From the NCBI GenBank assembly GCA_003838065.1, contig QZAC01000184.1:1-41478 (forward strand): a stretch of 41,478 bases of DNA. The letters are read 5' to 3'. Below the pieces are notes generated by a model. That model had not been told where the DNA came from and did not search any database. It saw only the letters and a list, made by a program, of their open reading frames with translations. Below, piece by piece: positions 7,963 through 15,942 of the stretch; position 1 is the first letter of the stretch, and each line of letters begins with the position of its first letter. Both the position numbers and the translations under genes were made by a program. This DNA is from Methanocalculus sp. MSAO_Arc2. GTDB lineage: Archaea; Halobacteriota; Methanomicrobia; Methanomicrobiales; Methanocorpusculaceae.

Positions 7963-9206
7963 TATGCATCCCATCCTGCTCTGATAAACTCATCTTCCTT
8001 CCCAAGCGGCATCGTTGCATCCACACCCACCTTGACATTCACCCCGTCAGCGATCCTGGATGGATCAAGCGAGGAACCCCTGACACCGGAGACGACCATG
8101 ATATCACGGTCACCACGGACACGGGTTGCAATTGCGAATTCAACATCTTCGGGGTCATGGATCGCGATATCTGAATCAACAACCACGACATGTTTAAGTG
8201 ATGTATGTGCGGTAAATGCCGCCATAATGGCGTTTTTCCCATCACCTTCAGTCTGTTTTTCAATCTGGACGACTCCATGGAGATATCCTGCACCACCTCT
8301 GGTCAGGAGGACATCCCTGACTTTTGTCACGCCAGCAACCGACTGGTAGATCCGTGGCTCATAGGGAGCGCCCATCAGGAGGCGGTGTTCTGCACCTGAT
8401 GGAAGGATACCATGATAGATCGGGTCTTTTTTCGTGGCGATACCGGTAATCTCGATCACCGGCTGGTCGCGGATCGGATCATAGGTGCCGGTAATATCAA
8501 CAAACGGACCTTCTGCCTGGGTTTTATCCGTAAGGTATCCCTCCAGCACAAACTCAGCTTCCGGGACACGGACGTTATTGTTAAGGGTTCGCACACAGAT
8601 CTCGCCACCCATCAGTTCAGCGGCATATGCAAGCTCTTTTCCTTCGGGGACACGTGTGCATGAGGCAAATATCACTGCGGGGTGAACACCGATCGCGATT
8701 CCGACCGGTAAAGGTTCACCATGTTCATGGGCAGACCGCATGAGCTGGAAGGTATGCCGCCCTTCAACGATCCTTGCGACACAACGGTTGCTTCCTGCAA
8801 CAAGCATCCTGTGGATTGCAGCATTCTCAACCCCGCGGTAACTCGAAAAGACGATCCCGGCGGTTATGTATGGACCTGCATCCAGAGGAAAATGGGTCAT
8901 CACAGGGAGAGAGTTCAGATCACACGTATGGGTCGAAAGCGACCCCTCATCAACGATCTCACCAGTGTATCTGCAGGAAGCAAGCCGCCGGACGATACTG
9001 TCAGCATCCATAGAGAGGGCAGTTGCAAGCGTCTCCCTGTTTGCAGTCAGGTTCATAACGCCACGATAATTACGGGCCATTTTGTGGAAGAAAAGTGTTT
9101 TATCAGTTCCATAGGCCATCTTAGGTGCTTCAAACATTGTCGAAACATTTTCCTCGATATCGATCAACAGGTCTGCTTCCCGCAACTCTTCAATGAATTC
9201 ACGCAT
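7962..9206 (-). CDS. UbiD-family decarboxylase, probable anhydromevalonate phosphate decarboxylase
   Basis: A 414-residue prenyl-FMN-dependent decarboxylase. Family motifs include PLPVGIAIGVHPA (residues 166-178), AEGPF (231-235), which carries a catalytic-region glutamate, and a C-terminal RVRGDRDIMVV strand. The archaeal mevalonate route uses a UbiD homolog to convert trans-anhydromevalonate 5-phosphate to isopentenyl phosphate. Its placement between ubiX and the AcnX gene argues for that substrate. Start ATG 9206 follows GGAGTGG with suitable spacing and overlaps the end of ubiX by 8 nt, suggesting coupled translation. The same frame stays open to 9272 inside ubiX, but that extension is a shadow. 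Confidence 0.9.
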   Translation of the reverse strand: MREFIEELREADLLIDIEENVSTMFEAPKMAYGTDKTLFFHKMARNYRGVMNLTANRETLATALSMDADSIVRRLASCRYTGEIVDEGSLSTHTCDLNSLPVMTHFPLDAGPYITAGIVFSSYRGVENAAIHRMLVAGSNRCVARIVEGRHTFQLMRSAHEHGEPLPVGIAIGVHPAVIFASCTRVPEGKELAYAAELMGGEICVRTLNNNVRVPEAEFVLEGYLTDKTQAEGPFVDITGTYDPIRDQPVIEITGIATKKDPIYHGILPSGAEHRLLMGAPYEPRIYQSVAGVTKVRDVLLTRGGAGYLHGVVQIEKQTEGDGKNAIMAAFTAHTSLKHVVVVDSDIAIHDPEDVEFAIATRVRGDRDIMVVSGVRGSSLDPSRIADGVNVKVGVDATMPLGKEDEFIRAGWDA

Positions 9207-9750
9207 GATATCCACTCCATCGCGATCCGATTGTATGCTTGATTCCAAGGTGATCCAGGATCCGCGAAACAATCATATCAGCAAGATCTGCAATCTGTTC
9301 CGGCCGCTGGTAGAACGGGGGTGATGCCGGGAGTATCACTGCACCAGCATCATGGGCAGCAAGCATATTGATAAGATGCACCCGTGAATATGGTGTCTCC
9401 CTTGGCACAAGAATCAGCGGTCGCTTTTCTTTTAAACAGACATCTGCTGCACGGCCAATCAGGGTATTTGAGATACCATGTGCTATCCCGGCAAGAGTTT
9501 TCATGGAGCATGGGACGATGACCATTCCATCGAACTGAAACGATCCACTTGCTATGCCAGCGGAAAGGTCTTTATTTTCCTCCCGGATGACATCAAATCC
9601 AGAAAACGATACTCCTTCAAGATCTGCAATCAGTTCTCCTGTTTCACTCACGACCAGGTGAACCCGGCATTCTTTATGCAGGATTTCGATCAGCCGTTTT
9701 GCATAGATCATTCCGCTTGCACCGCTCACCCCTATAACCAGTTCTTTCAT
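9199..9750 (-). CDS. ubiX: UbiX flavin prenyltransferase
   Basis: A 183-residue flavoprotein that attaches dimethylallyl phosphate to FMN to make prenyl-FMN, the cofactor of UbiD enzymes. The sequence shows the N-terminal GVSGASGMIYAKRL loop, VVSETGELI, VIVPCSMKTLAGIAHG, RAADVCLKEKRPLILVPRETP and the C-terminal PPFYQRPEQIAD motif, all standard for UbiX/Pad1. Length is normal. It lies 4 nt after the HD gene and overlaps the UbiD gene it serves. GGGAGTGTGA upstream is the ribosome site. Confidence 0.95.
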   Translation of the reverse strand: MKELVIGVSGASGMIYAKRLIEILHKECRVHLVVSETGELIADLEGVSFSGFDVIREENKDLSAGIASGSFQFDGMVIVPCSMKTLAGIAHGISNTLIGRAADVCLKEKRPLILVPRETPYSRVHLINMLAAHDAGAVILPASPPFYQRPEQIADLADMIVSRILDHLGIKHTIGSRWSGYHA

Positions 9751-9754
9751 ACAA

Positions 9755-10966
9755 TCACACTCCCTCGTTTTCAGTATCTATTGGAAGTTTATCCTGTTTT
9801 GTTATCCGACGAATCCTGAGCACCTCAGCTGCTGCAGCAAACACCCGTTTTCGGTGTTCCTCTGGACAGTAAACACCAAGCCGCCACTGTGATCGCCGGA
9901 TCTCGTTCATACTCTGGATCAAGGGGGAGATCTCCTCAAGGGAAACGATATCATGGCGGTTTTGAACCATGACACCCATCGTCATGTCTCCGGGGAATTC
10001 GGGGATGTCCACACAGACCTCATGCGATGCAACACCGGCACGATCGGCTATTTCTTCAGCCAGCATAAACGAGTCGGCAAGGCCGGGTCGGGGCATCTGC
10101 ACTTTATTCATGGAAGCAGCCCCGACATATACTGCACGTTTATAGAGTTTCCTGGTGAGAAGGCGGTGGATCATCTCACGGGTGATCCTGCCTGGCGATT
10201 CACGGAACGTGACAATGCAGGCAGGATCATCCATCCTGACCAGTGATTTTGGATCTCCCCCTGCATCACAGTGCGATACCGCTGCGATTAAAAACATCCT
10301 CTCGGCAATTCGTGAAACATGGTGGAAGTAGACAGACGGCCGCATCAGTGTGCGTGCGACAAGGAGCGACTCTGCCGCCTGTATACCGGATTCATCCAGA
10401 TGGATACCGGACCGGGTAAGCACAGTACTTCGTATGATCCGGTGGACATCGACAGAACCATAAGGAACACCCGTGTAATGAGCATCACGATTGAGATAGT
10501 CCATCCTGTCGACATCAATTTCTCCATGAATTACTCCGGCAAGCCGGTGTCTGCCTGTGATAATCTCTGACACTTCAGCAGGATCCACTCCCAGAGAGGC
10601 AAGGGCAGGATTGGTCTGTTCGTCCTCCAGCAGATCAAGTACAGAATCATGGCCACGGCCGCAGTATGCCTGGAGTATCGGCTCGATCGCATGCGAAAAC
10701 GGGCCATGGCCGATATCGTGAAGAAGAGCAGCTGCCCGGAGGAGCAGGGTTTCGTCCTTGCTCAGTGAGAGGCGCCTGCAGAGGTGGGTGGCAAGGTGCA
10801 TGGTTCCGAGGGCATGCTCAAAGCGGCTGTGGTTAGCACCCGGGTACACAAGGAACGAAAAGCCGAGCTGGCGAATCATCCGCAGGCGCTGAACTGGAGG
10901 TGTGTCGAGAAGAGAGCGTATGCCCTTATCCACTTCGATATCTCCATGAACCGGGTCCTTGATCAT
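9755..10966 (-). CDS. HD-domain phosphohydrolase (SAMHD1/dGTPase-like)
   Basis: A 403-residue HD-superfamily hydrolase. It begins with the characteristic MIKDPVHGDIEV segment, then NHSRFEHALGT (residues 46-56), the HD doublet in LLHDIGHGPFSH (His83-Asp84) and DRMDYLNRDAHYTG. These are the metal ligands of SAMHD1-like dNTP triphosphohydrolases. The real substrate here is unknown. It is the first gene of the operon with ubiX, UbiD and AcnX. The start is uncertain: 10966 matches homologs, but a TATA box at about 11036-11046 places transcription close to an in-frame ATG at 11011, so a leaderless form 15 residues longer is possible. Confidence 0.88.
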   Translation of the reverse strand: MIKDPVHGDIEVDKGIRSLLDTPPVQRLRMIRQLGFSFLVYPGANHSRFEHALGTMHLATHLCRRLSLSKDETLLLRAAALLHDIGHGPFSHAIEPILQAYCGRGHDSVLDLLEDEQTNPALASLGVDPAEVSEIITGRHRLAGVIHGEIDVDRMDYLNRDAHYTGVPYGSVDVHRIIRSTVLTRSGIHLDESGIQAAESLLVARTLMRPSVYFHHVSRIAERMFLIAAVSHCDAGGDPKSLVRMDDPACIVTFRESPGRITREMIHRLLTRKLYKRAVYVGAASMNKVQMPRPGLADSFMLAEEIADRAGVASHEVCVDIPEFPGDMTMGVMVQNRHDIVSLEEISPLIQSMNEIRRSQWRLGVYCPEEHRKRVFAAAAEVLRIRRITKQDKLPIDTENEGV

Positions 10967-11035
10967 CTTCGATCTGCGACCATCCGTACCCGGCAGCCCG
11001 GTATTACGCATGATCTGATCTATGAGGCACGAGGA

Positions 11036-11046
11036 GTATTATAAAC
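11036..11046 (-). promoter_or_regulatory. TATA box for the HD-ubiX-UbiD-AcnX operon
   Basis: On the minus strand the sequence GTTTATAATAC lies about 30 nt upstream of ATG 11011. Archaeal transcription starts about 25 nt downstream of such a box, which would give a transcript with almost no leader for that ATG. Confidence 0.5.
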
Positions 11047-11231
11047 CCCCTTACGCAACTGGCCCGAAGAGGCAGAGTTATGAAAAGTGGAAGTGATAAT
11101 CGGCGGACTCCTGGATGATGAAGCCGGTGATTGCCCAATTCTCCCGGGTGAGTGGAGCGCGGGGTTTTTTGCAGGGACAGGAGATTTGATCCCGGCAAAG
11201 GCTCTTTACTTCAGGCATTGAGATCATCTGT

Positions 11232-12134
11232 ATGATTTGTCTTCTGTCAGGGGGAACCGGAACACCAAAGTTAATCCAGGGTATGCGCCAGATTGTAAAC
11301 GATACCGAACTATCTGTTGTTGTCAATACTGCCGAAGATATGTGGGTCTCTGGCAACCACCTTTCGCCTGACATCGATACCGTTCTGTATCTCTTTGCCG
11401 GTATCCTTAATACAGAAACCTGGTGGGGGATACGGGGGGACAGTTTCGAGACGAACCGGTACCTGGAGCGGATCGGGATGGCCGAACCGATCGCAATCGG
11501 GGATCGGGACCGTGCCGTTCATATTGCGAGAGGAGATCTGCTCAGGCAAGGAAAGACGCTCACCGATGCAACAGCGGCAGTTGGAGAGGCTCTTGGTGTT
11601 TGTGCAGCTGTCCTTCCGATGTGCGACACCCCTGTTGCAACCCATGTGGCCACAGAGTCCGGGCCCATGCATTTCCAGGAATACTGGGTCAAACACAGGG
11701 GCAATGTACAGATCTCAGGGATCATTCGTCGGTTTGAGACACCTCCAGTTGCAACAGACGCGGTGATCGAAGCAATACATAACAGCGAAGCGGTAATTAT
11801 CGGGCCCTCAAATCCTGTGACGAGCATCGGGCCTATCCTTGAATGCGAGGGTGTTTGGGATGCGCTATCAGATGCGTTTGTTATTGCCGTCAGTCCGTTT
11901 ATCGGAAGCCGTCCGGTTTCGGGCCCTGCAGCTGCACTGATGCAGGCGTGGGGACGAAGCCCGGATTCACGAGGGACACGTGATGCGTATGGTAGTATCG
12001 TCGATGTCTTTATCCAGGACATCACAGACGAAATAGAGGTTCCCGGCAGTCTCAGGCTTGACACCATGATGACCGGGATGAAACAAAGCGAGTCCCTTGC
12101 ATGGGATCTCTTGTCGATTGTGCCGGGCAGGTAA
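11232..12134 (+). CDS. cofD: 2-phospho-L-lactate transferase CofD (F420 biosynthesis)
   Basis: A 300-residue enzyme that joins the lactyl-phospho donor to the deazaflavin Fo to give F420-0, the cofactor central to methanogen hydrogen and formate metabolism. Diagnostic features are the N-terminal LLSGGTGTPKLIQGM, NTAEDMWVSGNHLSPDIDTVLYL, the WGIRGDSF segment, and AVIIGPSNPVTSIGPIL with SPFIGSRPVSGPA near residues 190-240. Length is normal for the family. It is transcribed divergently from the HD-mevalonate operon and stands alone. No strong ribosome site is visible before ATG 11232. Confidence 0.96.
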   Translation: MICLLSGGTGTPKLIQGMRQIVNDTELSVVVNTAEDMWVSGNHLSPDIDTVLYLFAGILNTETWWGIRGDSFETNRYLERIGMAEPIAIGDRDRAVHIARGDLLRQGKTLTDATAAVGEALGVCAAVLPMCDTPVATHVATESGPMHFQEYWVKHRGNVQISGIIRRFETPPVATDAVIEAIHNSEAVIIGPSNPVTSIGPILECEGVWDALSDAFVIAVSPFIGSRPVSGPAAALMQAWGRSPDSRGTRDAYGSIVDVFIQDITDEIEVPGSLRLDTMMTGMKQSESLAWDLLSIVPGR

Positions 12135-12324
12135 CCAATACTACACGTAATAGCATAGGGGCAGGTGCGACTCCTTCCACAATCTTTTGTTCATCCGGAT
12201 CATCCCAACCACATTTCTACTCGTGTAATGGAAAACCTGGTTCAGATGGTAGCCCTGAATACGCACCATATTCGCATAGAGAGCAAATGGCAACCCACCA
12301 TCCCTTCCAAACTGCCAGCCGGGA
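12135..12324 (-). other. inter-gene stretch with an open but start-less minus-strand frame
   Basis: Between cofD and the PKD remnant no gene with a proper start is visible. On the minus strand one frame is open from 12470 to a TAG at 12141-12143 and reads like globular protein, with WHPGNPGWQFGRDGG and YHLNQVFHYTS segments. It lacks an early start codon. It may be the true C-terminus of the NHL-PKD protein, lost through a second frameshift near 12380. Confidence 0.35.
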
Positions 12325-12528
12325 TTACCCGGGTGCCATGAAGGCTCCCGATCGCCATCGAACCAGAATACGAAATAGGGCTGAGATACCGTCCTGTTCA
12401 GATGATGACAGGGTATCGGTGACTGTAATGTACTGATTCTCTGTGTGGGTGTAACTGCCTTCTCTATTCGTCACGGTGAGCCGGATGGAATATATCCCGG
12501 CTTCTGTAAACGTATACACCGGGTATTT
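12325..12528 (-). pseudogene. C-terminal half of a PKD domain, out of frame with the NHL protein
   Basis: This frame encodes YTFTEAGIYSIRLTVTNREGS followed by NQYITVTD (the motif is given in pieces), the second half of a PKD fold. The first half (APFTVRFLDQSP, WKWSYTNGNGW) is at the end of the upstream NHL reading frame. Removing one A from the AAAAA run (12526-12530, T on the plus strand) would join them as NIKYPVYTFTEAG. The gene is therefore frameshifted at a homopolymer, by mutation or sequencing error. Confidence 0.7.
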
Positions 12529-13624
12529 TTATATTTGAGAACTCAACCCAGCCATTCCCGTTTGTATAGCTCCATTTCCATTCTCTCACAAGAGCAGGCG
12601 ATTGATCAAGAAACCGGACAGTGAAGGGGGCCTTTCCCCTGTTCTGGACTGCAGTGAAGGTAACTGCCGGACTGATACTGCCGATAGGCGCGAATTTCTG
12701 GATGCGGTGGTTCCAATAATCTGCCACATAGACATTGCCATCATCATCCACACAAACGGCCTCTGGCTGGATGAACTGGCCATCGCCAGTGCCCTTCGAG
12801 CCCCATGTAGTAATGAAGGTCCCGGTGCTCTTGAACACCTGGATCCGATCATTCGCCCAATCAACTACAAAGACATTCCCGGAACCATCGACCGCGATGC
12901 CAATTGGATAATTGAACTCCCCATCACCAGTGCCCTTAGCACCCCACGTTCTGATGAAGGTGCCTGTGCTGCTGAACACCTGGATTCGTTGGTTCCCCCA
13001 GTCGACGATATAGACGTTGCCATCACCATCCACCGCGATGCCATGTGGCCCACGTAACTGCCCATCGCCAGAACCAGAAGAACCCCATTCTGTGATATAA
13101 TTGCCCTCAGCATCGAATTTCTGGATGCGATTATTACTCGTGTCAGCCACATACACATTGCCATTGCCATCTACTGCAATACCCGTTGGAGAATTGAACT
13201 CGCCGTCGCCAGTGCCCTCAACACCCCATGTTCTGATAAAGGTGCCCGTGTTGCAAAACACCTGGACACGGTGATTTCTATAATCTGTTACATAGACGTT
13301 GCCGCCTGTATCCACTGCGATGCTCCGTGGCTCGTTAAACTGCCCATCGCCGTCACCTTCAGCACCCCAGTTTCTGATGAAGGTACCATCACCATCAAAC
13401 ATCTGGATCCGATGGTTGCTGCGATCAGTCACATAGAAGTTGCCAGCTTCATCTATCTCAATACCCCAGGGCCTGTGGAACTGACCATCCCCGGCGCCCT
13501 CAGTACCCCATTCCAGGACGAATTCGTATGCCCCGCCTGCCTGCACCCCTGTCGCCACGCATGTGCAGAGTATCAGCAAGGCAAGGAAGATCCGGAATTT
13601 TCTGTTTATATAGAGGATTTTCAT
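12464..13624 (-). CDS. secreted NHL-repeat beta-propeller protein with truncated PKD domain
   Basis: The protein starts with a signal peptide (MKILYINRKFRIF, a hydrophobic stretch ending near VQAGG). Six NHL repeats of about 47 residues follow, each with GxGDGQFxxPxGIAVD, GNVYVxDxxNxRIQxF and ending in WG, enough for one six-bladed propeller. A PKD domain then begins (APFTVRFLDQSP) but the frame is lost after about half of it, ending in an unrelated tail, HPAHRDE. The intact gene would have continued to about 12325. Such proteins are surface or envelope-associated in methanogens and probably bind proteins or glycans. I start at ATG 13624 for a conventional signal peptide. ATG 13633 is also possible. 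Confidence 0.85.
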   Translation of the reverse strand: MKILYINRKFRIFLALLILCTCVATGVQAGGAYEFVLEWGTEGAGDGQFHRPWGIEIDEAGNFYVTDRSNHRIQMFDGDGTFIRNWGAEGDGDGQFNEPRSIAVDTGGNVYVTDYRNHRVQVFCNTGTFIRTWGVEGTGDGEFNSPTGIAVDGNGNVYVADTSNNRIQKFDAEGNYITEWGSSGSGDGQLRGPHGIAVDGDGNVYIVDWGNQRIQVFSSTGTFIRTWGAKGTGDGEFNYPIGIAVDGSGNVFVVDWANDRIQVFKSTGTFITTWGSKGTGDGQFIQPEAVCVDDDGNVYVADYWNHRIQKFAPIGSISPAVTFTAVQNRGKAPFTVRFLDQSPALVREWKWSYTNGNGWVEFSNIKIPGVYVYRSRDIFHPAHRDE

Positions 13625-13733
13625 GGATATCATGTCTCTTCGTTATATCGTGCAGGATAATGAAATAGATCATTATACAAATAAAGACTTCCTGGATATT
13701 CATCGTAGCCATAGGAAGCCGCCCAGAGCCCTT

Positions 13734-13752
13734 CCCCATTGCAGAAATAATG
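13734..13752 (+). repeat. 19-bp intergenic repeat, copy 1
   Basis: CCCCATTGCAGAAATAATG here matches CCCCATTGCGGAAATAATG at 29716-29734 at 18 of 19 positions. Both copies are intergenic and in the same orientation, 16 kb apart. Confidence 0.45.
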
Positions 13753-13800
13753 GAATCTGGAAAAAGGCTCAGAAATCTGGATACGATACGTTTGCGATAG

Positions 13801-14403
13801 CTACTTTTGTTTTCGCCTGACCTTCATGGCATTGATTCGTGAGCTGAGAAAACCCCGCTGTTCCAGGGGGAATACTCCCTCCTTTACGGAGCGGACGTCC
13901 TCAACCGAATAGAAAGCATGTGGATTGAAATGTTTGATCTGGTCGATTACTTCCGGAAGGCATGACCGGTTGATCACAAGAAAGATCAGCTTGACCTCTC
14001 CGGTTGCACCTTCTGCATTAATTGAGGTTATCCCATAATTCTTCTGTTTTAAAGAATCAACGAGTTGTGTGGCATCCCGTTTTGTGATCACCCTGACAAT
14101 CACCTGGCCGATTGAGAGCTTGTCTTCAAGAAGGATTCCAGTATAATTACCAAGAGCAAAACCAAGACCATATGCAATATAACAGGCGGGATTATCAAGG
14201 TTCTTCATGATCTCGCCAATGGCAAGAAGCCAGATGATCACCTCGAAAAACCCGATGGCGGGGGCAAGATGGCGATATCCGCGTGCAACATAAATAATCC
14301 GGATCGTCCCCATACTGACATCGGCAATCCGCGCGATAACGATGAGAATAGGTATGATGACCCAGGTATAGAGATCTGCAAGAAGAATACCAAAGATCTC
14401 CAT
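13801..14403 (-). CDS. UPF0316/DUF2179-family membrane protein
   Basis: A 200-residue protein. Three hydrophobic segments fill residues 5-95 (DUF5698 part, with ISMGT-like RIADVSMGTIRIIYVARG). A soluble DUF2179 domain follows (about 105-175, with VRVITKRDATQLVDSLKQKNYGIT given here in pieces: VRVITKRDATQLVDSL, KQKNYGIT). This is the YebE-like UPF0316 architecture, whose function is unknown. GGAGATGA precedes ATG 14403. A TATA-like sequence CTTATAAACC at 14439-14448 overlaps the end of the upstream decarboxylase gene, so it may have its own promoter. Confidence 0.88.
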   Translation of the reverse strand: MEIFGILLADLYTWVIIPILIVIARIADVSMGTIRIIYVARGYRHLAPAIGFFEVIIWLLAIGEIMKNLDNPACYIAYGLGFALGNYTGILLEDKLSIGQVIVRVITKRDATQLVDSLKQKNYGITSINAEGATGEVKLIFLVINRSCLPEVIDQIKHFNPHAFYSVEDVRSVKEGVFPLEQRGFLSSRINAMKVRRKQK

Positions 14404-14440
14404 TCAGTCATCTCCAGCTATTACAAAAAATGGTGGGGGT

Positions 14441-14986
14441 TTATAAGACAAAGACTGCAGCAGCGATGACCGTCACCCATCGGCCATCGGGATCGCCCTC
14501 TGCCGACTGGCAGATATGGGTTGTCTTGATTATCTGGCCGCTTGCTTTATAGATCTGTTCCCGCTCCTGCCATGCTTTATCGGGATCGAACTCGATCCCG
14601 AGTGTTGATGCCAGCATTGTAGCTGCAAGATCTTCAGCATATTCTCCTGATACAAAGGCGGTTTCTCCATATGCATGGTGCTCTGACAGATATCCGTACT
14701 CATTCGCCTGTTTTGGCAGCGCAAGACCAATTGCAGAAGATAACAGCCGGTTCGGTTCGTTTGTCTCGTTTCGAGCCATCACACAGTAGACAATCTCACC
14801 GGTTTGAAGAGATTTCAAACCGTCCTCACAGGATATAATCTCAGCATGTGGAGGGAAGATGCTGGAGACATAGACGAGGTTGAACTTTTCAATGCCCGCC
14901 TTTCTCAGCGCTAACTCAAATGAGGCGAGTTTGTCCTTGTGTATACCTACACCCTTGGTAAAGAAAACCTTTGATGGGACAACCAT
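14441..14986 (-). CDS. pdaD: pyruvoyl-dependent arginine decarboxylase (PvlArgDC)
   Basis: A 181-residue proenzyme that self-cleaves between the two serines of VSSIFPP (Ser41-Ser42), turning Ser42 into the pyruvoyl cofactor. It decarboxylates arginine to agmatine, the first step of archaeal polyamine synthesis. MVVPSKVFFTKGVGIHKDKL, GLALPKQANEYGYLSEHHA and the C-terminal TTHICQSAEGD are typical. Methionines at 14995, 14992 and 14986 are all possible starts. I chose 14986 because homologs begin near MVPTKVFFTKG and the TATA box, centred near 15015, would start transcription close to it (leaderless). It stands upstream of UPF0316. Confidence 0.92.
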   Translation of the reverse strand: MVVPSKVFFTKGVGIHKDKLASFELALRKAGIEKFNLVYVSSIFPPHAEIISCEDGLKSLQTGEIVYCVMARNETNEPNRLLSSAIGLALPKQANEYGYLSEHHAYGETAFVSGEYAEDLAATMLASTLGIEFDPDKAWQEREQIYKASGQIIKTTHICQSAEGDPDGRWVTVIAAAVFVL

Positions 14987-15003
14987 ATCCATCATTCGTA
15001 TTG

Positions 15004-15026
15004 CCGGAGGTTTATACTTTATCCGG
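15004..15026 (-). promoter_or_regulatory. TATA box of pdaD flanked by CCGGA/TCCGG inverted repeat
   Basis: The minus-strand TATA sequence ATAAAGTATAAACC is bracketed by the complementary pentamers at 15004-15008 and 15022-15026. It lies about 29 nt upstream of ATG 14986. The symmetric flanks could be an operator, but they are short. Confidence 0.45.
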
Positions 15027-15037
15027 TAGGAACCCGG

Positions 15038-15880
15038 TTAATTCCCCCATACCACGTGTGATCCAACCCCAACTGGGATGATTTCATGGTATTGGGAGAG
15101 GGCGATCGTTGCCTTGAGTCCTGTGCAATGGCAGGGATAGATCCGCTTGATCCCTGATCGCGCGCACCAGTCTGCAACATCGGCGATCCTTTTGGGTGTG
15201 GCCGAATGCAGATGGAGACCGCCAATGACGGCTGATATACGTTCCTCCCCACAGATATGGCGCGCATATGCAACGGTATGTTCAATCCCGGCATGGGTAC
15301 ACCCGCAGATGAGAACAAGACCTTCATCCGATGTATACACAAGACATGAGTCCTCGATCACGGGATCCGGCACCCAACCCTTCGTGGTCTCGACAAACGC
15401 ACTGCTTTGTGCAATCCTATCAGGGTGAGGACGCGGAATTTCACCAAGGAACCAGATCCGATCTGTTACCCGGACAGGCACCGTTGATGTCCGCACGTCT
15501 CCAAAACCGGACAGGTATTGTGGGGAAACCGGACAGCCAACATCCACCTCTTCCTTTCCCTTCTTCCTCCTGAATGTTTCGGGGTGGGTGATGAATGTCG
15601 GCCAGGTCCTGCTCCTTTTTTCTATCGCTGATCGGACATGATATGCTGCCAGGGAAGGCAGGCCCCCGGTATGATCAATATGGCCATGAGAGAGGATGAC
15701 GTTGTCTACATTGAGGAGGTCAATTTCCATTGCACAAGCATTCTGGATAAAAAGATCCGAATACCCGCAGTCGAACAGAATGCTCGCTTCGTCATCCTGT
15801 ATGAAGAAGGAAAGAGCCGGCTCTCCCCGGAAATACCGATCAGTCATGGTCGTGTTTTCAACAAGGACAGTGAGATGCAT
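15038..15880 (-). CDS. MBL-fold metallo-hydrolase (dihydropterin ribofuranosyl-aminobenzene phosphate synthase-like)
   Basis: A 280-residue metallo-beta-lactamase-fold protein with LSHGHIDHTGGL (HxHxDH), CGCTHAGIEHT and VIGGLHLHSAT. These features are typical of the archaeal family related to MJ0301, often annotated as 7,8-dihydropterin-6-methyl-4-(beta-D-ribofuranosyl)aminobenzene 5'-phosphate synthase-like and possibly linked to methanopterin. That function is not proven for the family. ATG 15880 is preferred: MHLTVLVENTT matches family N-termini and GTGAT lies upstream. The frame is open to 15934. It precedes pdaD in the same direction. Confidence 0.85.
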   Translation of the reverse strand: MHLTVLVENTTMTDRYFRGEPALSFFIQDDEASILFDCGYSDLFIQNACAMEIDLLNVDNVILSHGHIDHTGGLPSLAAYHVRSAIEKRSRTWPTFITHPETFRRKKGKEEVDVGCPVSPQYLSGFGDVRTSTVPVRVTDRIWFLGEIPRPHPDRIAQSSAFVETTKGWVPDPVIEDSCLVYTSDEGLVLICGCTHAGIEHTVAYARHICGEERISAVIGGLHLHSATPKRIADVADWCARSGIKRIYPCHCTGLKATIALSQYHEIIPVGVGSHVVWGN

Positions 15881-15942
15881 GGATAAATCACATTGCCATC
15901 CTGAGACAAAAGACTCTTTCCTATAACGGCACATGATCAGGT

